NCBI RefSeq assembly: GCF_042453785.1
Contig: NC_091667.1
Location: 35,022,001 to 35,086,000 of the forward strand
Direction of reading: 5' to 3'
Origin: Malus domestica
Lineage: Eukaryota > Streptophyta > Magnoliopsida > Rosales > Rosaceae
Length of the DNA: 64,000 nt
Part shown: in pieces, positions 32,980 to 42,948 of the stretch
Layout: every line of letters starts with the position of its first letter
Position numbering within the stretch: the stretch's first letter is position 1
Translations under genes and position numbers: made by a program
Notes under the pieces: generated by a model
Database searches by the model: none
What the model saw: only the letters and a program-made list of their open reading frames with translations
Told to the model about the DNA's origin: nothing

Positions 32980-34920
32980 TCAATATAAACAACTTGAAAG
33001 TGGAGATAAATTGACAAGTACACCACTTTGATTCTCTTTTCTTCTCCAAACTTGTCTTACTTTTGGAACTACCGTACTTGGAACAGATATAAATCTTGCA
33101 ATCCGATTAATCTCTTTCAAATAAGTCACAAATTGTTCCTTAAGATTTTCTTTTTCAAAGTTCCTTGAAACTTTTTCTTGAGAAGAATTTTTCTTTCTAA
33201 GCTTATTGCACTTAGGCCGGATGTGACCAGGGATCCCACAAAAATGACATATAGGAATGAACTTCCTAGATTGTTTGGGTTTATTAGGATTAATTGAAGT
33301 CTTGACAGGATTTGACACATGTGCAAAGATTGTAGATGTTTTGGGAGTAAGACCTAAACATTTATCGTCATCTACTTTCAAACTAGGAATATCAGAGGCT
33401 TTGACAAATCTGGTGTCAGAAGAGGAACTTGTAGTCTTTGTAGACTCGAATCCTAGACCTCCTTTGTCTCCAAAACTTTTTCCATAGCTAAGCATCTTGT
33501 CAATTTTCCCCGAACCTATGCTCAACTCCTGAACTTTTCTTCTCATCTCAACCACTTCGTCCTCAAGAGCTTTCTTATCATACGAGAGAGTGTTAATTGT
33601 GGTTTGTAGAATGTGAATCTTCTCTAACAACGACTCTCGCAGTTTCTCTCCATTGTCCAACTGAGATTGATGCTCAACTTCAGCTTCTTTCTTTTCACTT
33701 TCAACAAATACAAGTTTCTTCTTCAAGTTAGAGTTATCCTTTTTTACTTGCACACTGATGTCATAGAGATCAGAATATTTTCTCAAGACTTCTTCCAGGT
33801 CAGGTTCTTCAACAAATGAACCTTCTGTGTCATATCCATCAACAGTTCCTATAAACGCAATCGTATCCTTCTCAGATTCCGACGTAGATGCATCCCCTGA
33901 ATCACTATCGCTCCAAGTGACCTTCATTGCCCTATTCTTTTTCTCTTTTCTCTTGATAGTGTTTGCACACTCAGAAGCAATGTGTCCATAGCCTTGACAC
34001 TCATGGCACTGAACCCTATTGTTAGAACTCCTATGTTCACTAGTTCTAGATGATCTAGAGGCTTTGTCATGTGAGACATCTAGAGAACGAAAGTTTTTTG
34101 AGTTCGAACCTGAGTTGGTTCGTTGCTCACGACCCTTGGAATTTTGAGACTTGAGAAACCTTCTAATTTGCATGGTTAATTCAACCAATTCATCTTCGGA
34201 CAAGTCTTCAATTGAGCTATCACTTTCTTCTTCTTTGACAGCTTTGAGAGCAATACTTTTCATCTTCTTGGAATCAGGAAGCTCTAACTCGTACGTTTGC
34301 AGAGACCCAATCAATTGCTCAAGCTTGTAGGTGTTTAGATCTTTCGATTCCTCAATCGCTGTCCTCTTAGCATGAAACCTCATAGGAAGTGATCTTAAGA
34401 TCTTTTTCACAATCCTATGCTCAGGAATACTGTCACCAAGATTGTGACAGCCATTGACAATTACGCTAAGCTTAGCATAAAAGTCAGAGAAACTTTCATC
34501 ATCAGACATTGTGATATTTTCGAATTTTGTGATGAGATGTTGAAGTTTGGATTCTTTAACAGTTGAGTTACCCTCATGAGTAACTTCAAGAATGTCCCAA
34601 GCTTCTTTCGCCGTTGTACACTTACTTATGTAATTGAATTGTTCAGGCGAAACTGCTGTGAATAAAGAATTCAAAGCCCTTTGGTTAAAAGTGCTAGAGA
34701 TACGCTCATCATTGCTCCATTCTTTCCTAGGCTTAAGCTTAGATATAGACACAGAGGACTCTCCTTTATCATTAGTTTCTTCAATCGTTGGAGGTTCCCA
34801 ACCTTCTTCAACAGCAAGCCACACCTTGTCATCTTGCGCCCATAAAAACGATTTCATTTTTTACTTCCACGCAGCATAGTTGTCACCATCAAAATGTGGT
34901 GGATGAGAAACTGAACCCAT
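32980..34920 (-). pseudogene. Retrotransposon Gag (UBN2-type) with two zinc knuckles, interrupted near its start
   Basis: Gag packages element RNA into cytoplasmic virus-like particles. The likely original start is the ATG at 34920, in the MGSVSHPPHFDG context typical of Copia Gags, but a TAA stops the frame at codon 20 (34863-34861). The frame reopens at an ATG at 34857 and runs 625 residues to 32980. Features in the long frame: UBN2-like core at about 50-195, a CCHC knuckle at 284-297 (CHECQGYGHIASEC), a coiled-coil-like stretch at about 355-447, and a second knuckle at 537-550 (CHFCGIPGHIRPKC). Two knuckles and a long central coil are like SIRE/Maximus-type Copia Gags. The C-terminus ends soon after the second knuckle with no join to pol. 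Whether the downstream ATG gives a usable protein is unknown. Confidence 0.88.
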
Positions 34921-34971
34921 AGCACGATTCATCCTAGACTACCCACGGATCTCACTAGGTATTTTTAGTGA

Positions 34972-34986
34972 CCTGCTCTGGTGCCA
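34972..34986 (-). other. Primer-binding site of the LTR element
   Basis: On the minus strand, two bases after the 5' LTR, the sequence reads TGGCACCAGAGCAGG. It resembles the usual Copia site TGGTATCAGAGC with two T-to-C changes. It fits a methionine initiator tRNA or a closely related tRNA primer. Confidence 0.7.
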
Positions 34987-34988
34987 AT

Positions 34989-36079
34989 TGAAAGTTCTAG
35001 GATGGTACTAGTTTAACCTAAAGGGGGTTGAATAGGTTCCAATTTAAAAGTCCAATTCAAATTTCAATTTAATTTTCAGTTCTCAAATTAATCCACATTC
35101 ACATCACATATAAACTATCCTACACATATGCAATTATAAAGATAAATAAAATGTGCACACGGGATGTAGGATTTTACGAGGCAAAACCCACCACTGGGAA
35201 AATCCTCGGGCTACCAAGCCAGGAAGCACTAAGAAAGAAAGAATACATAAAGACTTACAAAACTCATCAACTAGACACTCATACCAGTTGGCAGCTTTGT
35301 CTCCGCGCTTTGCTACTCGATCTTTCTTCAGTCTTCGAGTTGAAGTGGCACGACACTAACGCAGCCGTCAATCACCTTTCCCTCGAACTTTGCAGGATGC
35401 TAACTCGATCATGCAGAATGTTTATATGATGAAGTGTTTGTTTGAAAAACAATCAATTACGAAAATCACAAAGCTCATTTCCATAATTGATATTCAATTT
35501 AAAAAACCAAATGAAAATCAGCATGAAAATAATATTTTCTCTTTAAAAACACATGCTATTGAAACCACAAGACAGCAGCAATATCAAAAATATTTTTTTT
35601 TCTTATTCCCAAAAACGCCAAGCTGCTGCCTATCTTTTGTTTGTCAAAGAACGCCCAAATATATGCATGTGTGGCTGCCTTTTAAACAAAACAAAACCCT
35701 AACCTCCTGTATACCTCACGGCACCTCACCAATTAAATTGATAAGGATGGCAAACCATTTAGATAACTCCCATGCAATCAGATTATTTTGAAATCATGTT
35801 TTAATAATTAATGTAGAAAGGGTAAGTCATTCTAAAGAGATAAAACCCACAAAGGGTAAGAGTCCTAACCCAAATACGATAACATGAGATATCAGATGAA
35901 TGTAGTTGGATGCATGCATGCAAACGTACCTGGATGAGTATCGTGTTTTAGTAACATCTTCGCATTGAAAGTGTGAGAAACCTCCCTAGACTAAAACTAT
36001 TACAATTGTAAATATGTAACAAGTCTAAGCTATTACAGACTCAGGCATTTTGTCAGGGATTGCCAATTTTACCCTAACA
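34989..36079 (-). repeat. 5' LTR of the gag-only element
   Basis: 1091 bases, the same length as the other LTR, with one difference found by line-by-line reading. On the minus strand it lies upstream of gag and should hold the element's promoter. Confidence 0.95.
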
Positions 36080-36084
36080 CTAAG

Positions 36085-36895
36085 CCATATATTTTATATT
36101 GTAATCCAACCAAGACCATTAATCTGAAATTTAATAAACAACGCAATGTTCATTGCACTTACAAAAGAACCGAATAATCCATTATAAAATTTCGAATGCA
36201 TAAACGTTTTCAATTACTTGAATTACAAATTCATTAATTTATCGGATATAACATTATCTGTATTTACAAAATGAGTTAACATTGACTTTGGAATAATATT
36301 ATTTTCATTTTGTTTTCTTGAGTAATTGAAACTCAACCAAAGACTTGAAAATCAAGGCACCCTTAAGAGCAGTATTAACTCTTAATTTTTTTTCCAAGTA
36401 GTATTAACTCTTTATTACTTGCATAAGTCTTTTGAGAAATGCTAAGGATATTATCTTAAAAGTGGAACTTTTTAAGCACTTTTTGTCGCCTCACAATTTA
36501 ACATCAATTATGTGCCAACATTATAAAATATTGTGACAAAAGCATGAGGTGGCAGATAATCCATGAAGAGTCCAATTTTGAAAAAGTCTCTTACAATTTC
36601 TTAAGTTTTGTTTAATTGGTTATTTCTTTATTATTTGAGAAATGCTAAGTGGTCTATTTCAAAAGTGAAACTCTCTACGGACTCTCTAATACTTTATAAT
36701 TTAACGTAAATTTCCTTACTAACATTATAATGTTAAAAAACAAAAGGCGGCTGAGAATTCATAAAGAGTCTGACTTCCGAGAGAATCCCCTTAACATTTT
36801 TCTTGTTATTTTTATCTTTAGCTCTCGAATCTTGTCTATTATCGTTATTTGTTAATAAATGAGATGGGTCTCGCGAGCTCGAAAGCAGTCGTCCA
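36085..36895. repeat. Two diverged direct copies of a small element
   Basis: About 36432-36600 and 36638-36796 both begin TTGAGAAATGCTAAG and share AAAGTG-AACT, ATAATTTAAC and a GAGTC end (TCCATGAAGAGTC / TTCATAAAGAGTC). Both have imperfect inverted-repeat ends, so they may be two insertions of one MITE family. They have diverged strongly. 36085-36431 shows nothing else. Confidence 0.55.
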
Positions 36896-37669
36896 ATTCT
36901 GATTAGCAGATGCTCAGCCTATGACTTTGTGCCCCTCATTCTCTCCCAGAAACCCCTAAACTTTTGAAACCTTCTCAGCCATCGACTCCTTGTTCCTGCT
37001 TAGGGTCGGCGGCAACAGTGCCTATCCCCCCTCGCCCTCCTCCCTCTTCCCCTTTCTTCCACCCTCTGATTCTTCCCTTTCTCCCCTTATCTCCCTCCGT
37101 TTTCCCCTTACCTCCCCATCCCCCCTTCCTCCCCCTACTTCATCCCGTTTTTCAATTCTCCAAACCACCATGGTTGGTGATTTTGATTTACTTTTTATGC
37201 ATTTAGTTTTCAGCTTTTTTCTCCCTAAGTATTTTGTATCTCATATTGCTCTGAGCTTGGTCTCAGTTGTCCCTGAGTTTATCTCAGATCTGGCTTCTAT
37301 ACCTTGCTTCTCTCCAAATATCGCTCCTCATTATGAATTTACAACCATCCACCCTTACTGTTCGTTTCATTGGGTGTCTCTTCCTAGCACTTTGGTGGCT
37401 CGTAGCATTTAAAGTGCATTTTGCACTATTTGGTAGGATTATGGGAGCGCTCTCAGCGCTACCCCCATTTTCTGTTCATCCATTTGGTTCTTCGGCCCTT
37501 CTTCCAGGTGATGGCAACAGATTTGTGATGGCGGTGGTGCTGTTTTGGTGGAGGTGGCTGCTTTACATTTTCATGTCTATGCTTTTCTGGGCCCATTTCA
37601 TTGTAATTTTCTTGTATTGAGTTGGGCTTTTGCTTGGCTTCTCTGGACTCTCTTTTTGAGTTGTTCTTA
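36896..37669 (+). other. Pyrimidine-rich tract and probable LINE 3' end interrupted by Harbinger
   Basis: 37017-37160 is almost all C and T on the plus strand. The part just before the Harbinger insertion (TTTTCTTGTATTGAGTTGGG) and the part just after it (TAGCTTTCTCTCTTAATGAAATTTACTTTTATCG, about 42130-42162) together resemble the 3' end of plant LINEs, which often finish CTCTTAATGAAATTTAC before a poly-A. Open frames here (36964-37620) have no recognisable domain. Confidence 0.4.
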
Positions 37670-37904
37670 GAGCAAGTCCACCCCTAAGGACTTTGCGCCA
37701 GCACCCAGCGCATTTATCCACTCAAGTGAACAGTAACAGACTCCAATGAACAGTAATAGGCCAAGACATCTCCACCCCTAAAAAAATGCGCTAGCACCTA
37801 GTGAAAAAATACGCTGGCACAAACGATCTCTATCCCTACAAAATGCGCTGGCACCCAGCCCATTTAAAATATTTTTAAATTTTTTCTAAAAGAATAAAAA
37901 AAAA

Positions 37905-38245
37905 ATAGTTTTAATTTCGGATAGAATTTTTAACCAATCTCGTCACGCCACGTGTCATTATCTGAACGTACTATTTTGTGAATAGATTTCCGCTAAGATT
38001 TTTAACCAATCCCGACACGCCACGTGTCATTTCCGTTTTACAATAATTTAGCCAAGATTTCGATAAGATTTTCAACCAATCACGTCATGCCACGTGTCAT
38101 TATCTGAACGTACTATTTTGTTGATAGATTTCCGATAATATTTTCGACCAATCCCGACACGACACGTGTCATATCCGGTTTACAATAATTTAGCCAAGAT
38201 TTCGATAAGATTTTCAACCAATCACGAAGTGCCACGTGGCATTGT
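37905..38245 (+). repeat. Tandem subterminal repeats with ACGTG boxes in the Harbinger element
   Basis: Five related modules each contain AACCAATC followed by a GCCACGTGTC-type box (near 37950, 38020, 38090, 38163 and 38230). They are arranged as alternating longer repeats, with TATCTGAACGTACTATTTTG and TTTACAATAATTTAGCCAAG between them. They lie just upstream of the transposase start at 38378. CCAAT and G-box-like motifs suggest promoter function, but subterminal transposase-binding repeats would look the same. Confidence 0.75.
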
Positions 38246-38377
38246 CCAGAACCTCATCCTTTCTTTTTTTGTCCATATAAACCCTACATCCCTACATCCA
38301 TCCTCACACCAAGCTCAATCATTCTTTTTAGCTCAGAATCCTTGTTCATCGTTTTCAAATCTTGAGTTCTTATTACA

Positions 38378-39770
38378 ATGTCTTCTTCAAGAAGGGTGTA
38401 TAAACAGTTGCAGGAGCAACAACAAAGATTGTTGGCACAACAGGCAGAATTGGCCAATCTCGAGGAAGGTGGAGGTGGAGATGAGGCTTTCTTCATGAAG
38501 GAGGATGAGGATAATCACCATAGAAGGCAGAAGGCCTCACATTCCCGCCGTGGGTCAGATAGCCAAACTAAGACGTGTTGCAAACCTCGATAGAAAAAGG
38601 GAAAAACGAGGTAAAAATCTATTGGAAGATTATTTTATTCCCAATAGCATATTCCTTGATCATATTTTCAGACGTCGTTTTAGAATGCAACGAAATTTGT
38701 TCAACAAAATCATGAGTGATATTTGCAACCATGATCCATACTTTGTGCAAAAAGAGGATGCTTTTCATGTTCTATGTCTTATTCCCGAGCAAAAAATTAC
38801 GGCATCCTTGCGAATACTTGCATATGGAGCATCTGCAGATCAAGTGGATGAGATCGCGAGGATGGGAAAAACAACTGTTCCAGAGTCCCTGATGCGGTTT
38901 TGCTCTGCAATTGAAGCCCTCTACACCAATGAGTACCTCCGGACACCCACGCCAAGGGACATGCGCAGGCTTCTGAGGAAGGGTGAGATGCGAGGCTTCC
39001 CTGGCATGATTGGAAGCATTGACTGCATGCACTGGACTTGGAAAAACTGTCCAAGTGCGTGGCAATGAGCATATGGCGACAGAAAAGGAGCCAAAAGCAT
39101 AATTTTGGAAGCGGTGGCTTCATTTGATACATGGATTTGGCATGCTTTTTTTGGTGTTCCAGGAGCTCAGAATGACCTAAATATCCTTGCCCAATCCCCA
39201 GTGTTCGACGAACTGCTGCAAGGAAACTCGCCAAGATGCACATATTGGGTTAATGGTACCCAATACGAGGGATCATACTACCTTGCAGATGGCATTTACC
39301 CAAGGTGGTCAACATTTGTCAAAACAGTGCCACATCCACAGACTGAAAAGGAAAAACACTTTGCAAAATGTCAAGAAGGGTGTAGGAAGGATGTCGAGCG
39401 TTGTTTTGGTATCCTGCAAGCTCGTTGGGCGATTATCAGGGTTACAGCTAGAATGTTTGATGTCGAGGCTCTTCGATCCATCATGATGACGTGTATTATT
39501 CTCCACAACATGATTGTTGAAGATGAGTATGATTATGATGCCGTCGATGGATATGAGCCGGATCTGATGAACAACTCAAGAACACGTATCTATTGTGCTC
39601 ATGACCGGACCAAGGATCCAGTGCAACACGAGCCGTTGGAACGCGATGGACGTTACAATGAATTGATCGTTCAGCAGTACACTAATGTGCAAGAGCCATA
39701 CTGGCACGTAACCCGCCAGAATGACTTGATTGAGCACCAGTGGGGATTGCATGAAGGCGAAGATAATTAG
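38378..39770 (+). pseudogene. Harbinger DDE transposase (HARBI1-like), disabled
   Basis: This class of nuclease cuts and pastes the element. The N-terminal frame starts at 38378 (MSSSRRVYKQLQEQQQ) and loses register by about 38505-38590, where the homologous reading continues in another frame (EGRRPHIP, then REKRGKNLLEDYF). A TGA at 39066-39068 then interrupts that frame in the middle of the catalytic domain. The same frame continues to 39770. The catalytic motifs remain visible: GSIDCMHW (first Asp), GAQNDLNIL (second Asp) and KDVERCFGILQARW (Glu). With one frameshift and one stop the protein cannot be made whole, so the element is not autonomous. Confidence 0.9.
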
Positions 39771-40151
39771 AATGAGGCTTGTGGTTGAAGAATACATTGT
39801 ATTTTTTTTTAAGTTTATGTAATTCTATGTAGTGTGTTTTGTTTTTAAGTTTATTTGGTGAGTTTATGTAATTCTATTTATTTGGTGAGTTTATGTAATT
39901 CTATGTAGTGTGTTTTGTTTTTAAATTTATTTGGTGAGTTTATGTAATCTTATTTCATGAGTTTAAATAAAGTACAAAAGAAATAAAGTTTAAAAATAAA
40001 TAATTACATTAAATTGCATAATAAATTAAATAAAAATAAATAAGAAATAACATAAAGATTACATAAGAAATTAAATAAAGTTCAAACCTAAAAAAAGAAA
40101 AAACATAAGAAATTAAATAAAGTTTTACAAAAATAAGAAATTACATAAAAA

Positions 40152-41432
40152 TTATACAAAGTCTCTCGAGTTAGGATATGTGATGCTAGGATCTTGGTTG
40201 CCATGATTTGTGTAGCTAGAACCCCCTTGACTTGTTTCCGCATCTCTTGCACGCCTCCTTCGCATGACATCTCTTTTTTCCGATGTCCAAAAATATTTAG
40301 AATTCGGAGACAATCCTACTAGAGACTTGCTCATAGTGTCACGATCTGCTTGAGCCATCCTTTCTTCTCGAAGCAATTCATTTTCTCGATGAAGTGCTTC
40401 TCTAACCAGCTCGTTCTCTCGATTAACTACTTCTCTTTGTCTCTCAGCCGCCGCTTCACGGGCCTCAGTAGCTGCTAATATTGCTGCCATAGCAGCAACT
40501 TTTTCCTCATCTCTAGCCTTTTCCCGTGCCATGTTCAGTTCACTTTGGCGAGCAAGTTCCTCCATATATTTAGTGTAGTCATTTTTGGAAGAACTTCCTT
40601 TTTTCTTTGATGCCTTTTTACCTGGAAGCCTGAGGGACTGACGAGTCGGTTGGGTATCGGGCACTTGTTCAGGCGTCCCTTCCGTGTCTTGAAATGTGTC
40701 GGCTTCTTGTTCGGCCATGTCTGGTTCTGGAGAACTATGTAGACCTATACCGTGCATGACAACTTCTGGACCAATTGCCACAATTTTGTATTTAGGGCAA
40801 TCTTTGACAATTTGCCAACATTCCCATCTAGTGAATGATTTGTTCCCGTTCTTTGAATTGTAGAATGCTTGAGCTTGTAGTGTCTATAAAAATGTGGGAT
40901 AACATAGTGTTAAAAAATGCAGGTGTAACACAAATAAATAAATTCAAAATATTGATACGGGTGGAATGCATATAAATTACATAAAAATGACATAAGAAAT
41001 TAAATAAAAATTACATAAGAAATTAAATAAATTAAAATTTTGAAGCGGGTGGAATGCATATAAAAATTACATAAGAAATAACATAAAAATTACATACGAA
41101 ATTAAATAAATCAAAATATTAATGTGAGTGGAATGCATATAAATAAATAAAAATATTGTCACCTGATCCGCTAAACTTGTCCCACTACGGAGGTTACCGG
41201 AAGCATGAGAGATGGCGTTTTTCCAACAAGTAAAGGATGCGTTGAGTTTTTTCCAACGACCTTGAAGACCTTGACTAGTTCTGGCGTTTTCTCCATGTAC
41301 ATCGCAAAACGCTTTCATAATTTTGCTCCACATTTCTCGCTTATCCATCTCATTACCCATAATCGGGTCATGAGTAGTGTGAACCCAACATTCACACAAC
41401 GTAACATCTTCAATGAGCTTCCACGAAGACAT
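40152..41432 (-). CDS. Harbinger Myb/SANT-like accessory protein, two exons, open
   Basis: This is the second Harbinger-encoded protein, needed together with the transposase in active PIF/Harbinger systems. Predicted minus-strand exons are 41432-41163 and 40883-40152, in phase (donor CAG/GTGACA, acceptor TTTATAG), giving 333 residues. The trihelix/Myb-like part covers about 1-90 (MSSWKLIEDVTLCECWVH, MWSKIMKAFC, LQGRWKKLNASFTCW). A NAM-associated type segment follows (SFTRWECWQIVKDCPKY). A basic KKASKKKGSSSKND patch could be a nuclear signal. A Glu/Arg-rich helical region leads to a C-terminus with RRRRARD. The frame has no stops, unlike its partner transposase. The start is supported by the downstream Myb motif and the lack of an earlier in-frame ATG nearby. 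Confidence 0.82.
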
Positions 41433-42335
41433 TTTTTTCTCTTAAAGTGTAGAAAATATTGAACTGTAGATAGTATAGAAAGTGTAGAAAATATTGAAAT
41501 GTGGTGTAAAGGTAGAAGATGAGGGTTAGGTATTTATAGGAAAAAAATTAACATTTTTCAAAAATTTCTGTATTTTTTAATAATTTTTAATGAATTTTAA
41601 TATAGTTAATTAATCTGGACCGTTAGATTTGAAAAGTATTCAAATCCAAGAGCTAGGGAGTTGCCACGTGGCCAACAGTCATATTTATGACCGTTGGGTT
41701 TTTTTTTTATTTACTTTTTGTGAAAAAAAACCTGGACCGTTGATCTTTGATCCAACGGTCTATTTTAAAAGTAAAATTTAAATTTTTTTTACCGTTGGAA
41801 ATCCAACGGTCTAGAAAACTAGCCGTTGGAAATCCAACGGCATAAAGGAAGCCACGTCGCCAACTCGGGGGGGGGGGGGACTGAGTGCGCCTGCACGCGG
41901 GCCCGCGCTCTGAAACCTTGTTGGGCACTCGCGCCACGCCTGCGTGAAGCGCACGCGCCAGGCCAACTCCCCGACTTCTGTCTCAGTCTCTTTTGGGCTG
42001 GTCCAGAGCCCAGCTCGGGCTGGGTACCAGTCAACATGAAGGGGTGGACTTGATTGACAGGGTGTTGGCCCTGTTTTTATGTTGGGTCCTGGACAAAGTC
42101 CACTCCGGTGGACTTGCTCTTACCTTATACTAGCTTTCTCTCTTAATGAAATTTACTTTTATCGACTGAAAAACAATTCTGATTGGCATAAATGCATGTG
42201 GGGATTCAAAGCACACAGCGAGCATTCTTGGCTCTCTGGCTGGAAACGGCAAAGCGCGAAGGAAGAGCATATCAAGATTCGATAGTGCAGATCACGCGCT
42301 AGAAAAAGAGTGGGGTTGTGTAGAGGGTGGTAGGT

Positions 42336-42412
42336 CAGCTACTGCATCCTCTGCACGTGTGAGGACAGAGGAGAAGGTCAGCTGCTGCATCCCCTGCACG
42401 TGAGGATATAAA
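42336..42412. repeat. Short direct duplication
   Basis: GGTCAGCT(A/G)CTGCATCC(T/C)CTGCACGTG occurs twice, about 43 bases apart. It is non-coding and close to a GTGAGGA motif shared by both. Confidence 0.75.
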
Positions 42413-42531
42413 AAAAAACCGGGTCATGGGTTGTAATTTATTTGAAGAAATTAAGATGGGTCATGGATCAGACCAGAAAAATTAAATATGGGTCATGGGT
42501 TTGTGCATGATGTGAAGCACCATTAAATTTA

Positions 42532-42685
42532 AAGGAACTTTAACGAAAAGCACCCGGTACTGTTCACTTTAACGAAAAACCACATTTTTACACTAAAAAG
42601 TCAATCGTGGTACTATTCACTTTATCCTTTATTTTGTCCTTATCATTAAAACTCAAAGTTTTCAAGCCCTTTTCATTAGTTTTCC
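42532..42685 (+). mobile_element. MITE, family B, copy 2
   Basis: Left end AAGGAACTTTAACGAAAAGC, right end CATTAGTTTTCC. It is flanked by TTAAATTTA on both sides (42523-42531 and 42686-42694). Internal motifs CGGTACTGTTCACTTTAACG and GTACTATTCACTTTATCC match copies at 28856, 47083 (inverted) and 61421. Confidence 0.85.
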
Positions 42686-42739
42686 TTAAATTTAATGGAA
42701 ATAAATTTGACCGTCTGGATTTTTTAGGTTTTTTGTGCT

Positions 42740-42939
42740 GAACAAGGATCCTCTTTGTGGGGATCCGGAAAATCAATCAATTTTATCCGTTCATCATATA
42801 TCGTATGGTCAGTTTTCATTAGGTACTATTTATATTCACTTTTAAATTTAAAATTTAAAATGATTTATAACCGCATGATGTACGATGAAGGGACATGGTT
42901 GATTGATCTCCTGTGTCCCCACAAAGAGGATCCTTGTTC
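42740..42939. mobile_element. MITE, family C, copy 1
   Basis: Inverted-repeat ends GAACAAGGATCCTCTTTGTG and CACAAAGAGGATCCTTGTTC match perfectly over 20 bases. Flanking TTTTGTGCT (42731-42739) and TTTTGTGCA (42940-42948) form an 8-9 bp target duplication. The interior holds TCCGTTCATC-TATATCGTATG and its inverse. It lies 54 bases from the family B element. Confidence 0.88.
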
Positions 42940-42948
42940 TTTTGTGCA

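Larger units (their letters stand above)
30001..36079 (-). mobile_element. Young LTR retrotransposon with gag but no pol (TR-GAG type, Copia-like)
   Basis: Two 1091-base LTRs (30001-31091 and 34989-36079) differ at one position that I found (30012 A, 35000 G). The whole 6079-base unit is flanked by the 5-bp duplication CTAAG (29996-30000 and 36080-36084). Read on the minus strand, the LTRs begin TGTTAGGG and end TTTCA. A primer-binding site resembling the initiator-tRNA-Met complement follows the 5' LTR (34972-34986), and a purine tract CAAAGGGGGAGAT precedes the 3' LTR (31092-31104). Between gag and the 3' LTR (31092-32979) no protease, integrase, reverse transcriptase or RNase H frame exists. 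It therefore depends on an autonomous relative. Confidence 0.92.
37670..42119. mobile_element. PIF/Harbinger transposon, 4.45 kb, with decayed transposase
   Basis: Terminal inverted repeats GAGCAAGTCCACC (left) and GGTGGACTTGCTC (right) are flanked by the 3-bp duplication TTA (37667-37669 and 42120-42122). It holds a plus-strand DDE transposase gene (38378-39770) and a minus-strand two-exon Myb/SANT-like gene (41432-40152) arranged tail to tail, the classic Harbinger layout. The transposase carries a frameshift and an in-frame stop, while the Myb-like gene is open. A G/C-rich right subterminal region includes a nine-G run near 41870. AT-rich spacer repeats lie at 39800-39960 and 40930-41150. 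Confidence 0.93.

Noticed and set aside
36964..37620. Overlapping Pro/Ser-rich and hydrophobic frames
   Set aside because: Pyrimidine-rich DNA gives Pro/Ser/Phe/Leu in any frame; no domain, and the DNA looks like retroposon sequence.
37905..38245. Regular repeats that could suggest a CRISPR array
   Set aside because: Units are imperfect, spacers are not unique, and they sit in a plant Harbinger element.
38772..39243. Minus-strand frames of 97 and 148 codons
   Set aside because: They are antisense to the Harbinger transposase.
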